Assembly (NCBI GenBank): GCA_030150595.1
Contig: JASLFQ010000181.1
Coordinates: 1 to 6,231, forward strand
Direction of reading: 5' to 3'
Source of the DNA: Aquirhabdus sp.
Lineage (GTDB): Bacteria; Pseudomonadota; Gammaproteobacteria; Pseudomonadales; Moraxellaceae
DNA: 6,231 bases
This document shows, piece by piece, positions 6,191 through 6,231 of the stretch. Under the pieces are notes generated by a model. The model did no database searches, was not told the origin of the DNA, and worked only from the letters and a program-made list of their open reading frames with translations. The position numbers and the translations under genes were made by a program. Every line of letters begins with the position of its first letter. Position 1 is the first letter of the stretch.

Positions 6191-6231
6191 TCAGGCTAAC
6201 AAAACTTTAAACCACCGTAGCAGTTCACGAT
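6191..6231 (-). CDS. Possible 3' end of a convergent gene (last 12 codons)
   Basis: Reading the minus strand from the right edge, one frame gives RELLRWFKVLLA followed by TGA at 6193-6191. The peptide looks like an ordinary amphipathic protein C-terminus. The terminator five bases further on has its good T-run on this strand, as expected if a gene ends here. Only about 40 bases are visible, so neither the frame nor the function can be established. Another minus-strand frame ends with TAG at 6198-6196 (peptide IVNCYGGLKFC), which is less protein-like. Confidence 0.4.
   Translation of the reverse strand, partial: RELLRWFKVLLA

Overview
The window holds two long, divergently transcribed genes, a 410-bp regulatory gap between them, and probably the last few codons of a third gene at the right edge. 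Composition is moderately AT-rich by eye. Shine-Dalgarno use, a compact intrinsic terminator and SPINDLY-type glycosyltransferase modules suggest a proteobacterium, more likely beta or gamma. I cannot name the genus.

Left two thirds (1-4357, minus strand): one uninterrupted reading frame of at least 1452 codons that runs off the left edge. It encodes a cytosolic giant protein built as repeated modules of TPR helices plus a SPINDLY/OGT-like glycosyltransferase domain. Two modules are complete. A third has its TPR part and stops, at the window edge, just before its catalytic domain. The two catalytic domains keep the family's key His and Lys positions. They are in exact register 1722 bp apart, and their last ~110 codons are about 90% identical in DNA.

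Middle (4358-4767): a divergent intergenic region with an imperfect inverted repeat. Candidate -10 elements for both directions overlap on its right arm. This would give the plus-strand gene a leader of roughly 255 nt.

Right third (4768-6072, plus strand): a 434-residue protein closely resembling the methyltransferase of borosin biosynthesis (OphMA-type peptide backbone alpha-N-methyltransferase). It has a tetrapyrrole-methylase-like catalytic domain, then a helical segment resembling the borosin precursor/clasp domain, then a 78-residue tail. The tail lacks the Val/Ile/Gly-rich core of the fungal proteins. The substrate is therefore either an unusual part of this protein or a separate precursor outside the window.

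Right edge (6073-6231): a 56-bp nested palindrome containing a terminator hairpin. Its T-run is better on the minus strand, which fits a convergent gene whose last 12 codons may be visible at 6191-6231.

Taken together, this is a possible peptide- or protein-modification neighbourhood: a backbone N-methyltransferase beside a multi-headed protein glycosyltransferase. The functional link between the two is inference from position only.
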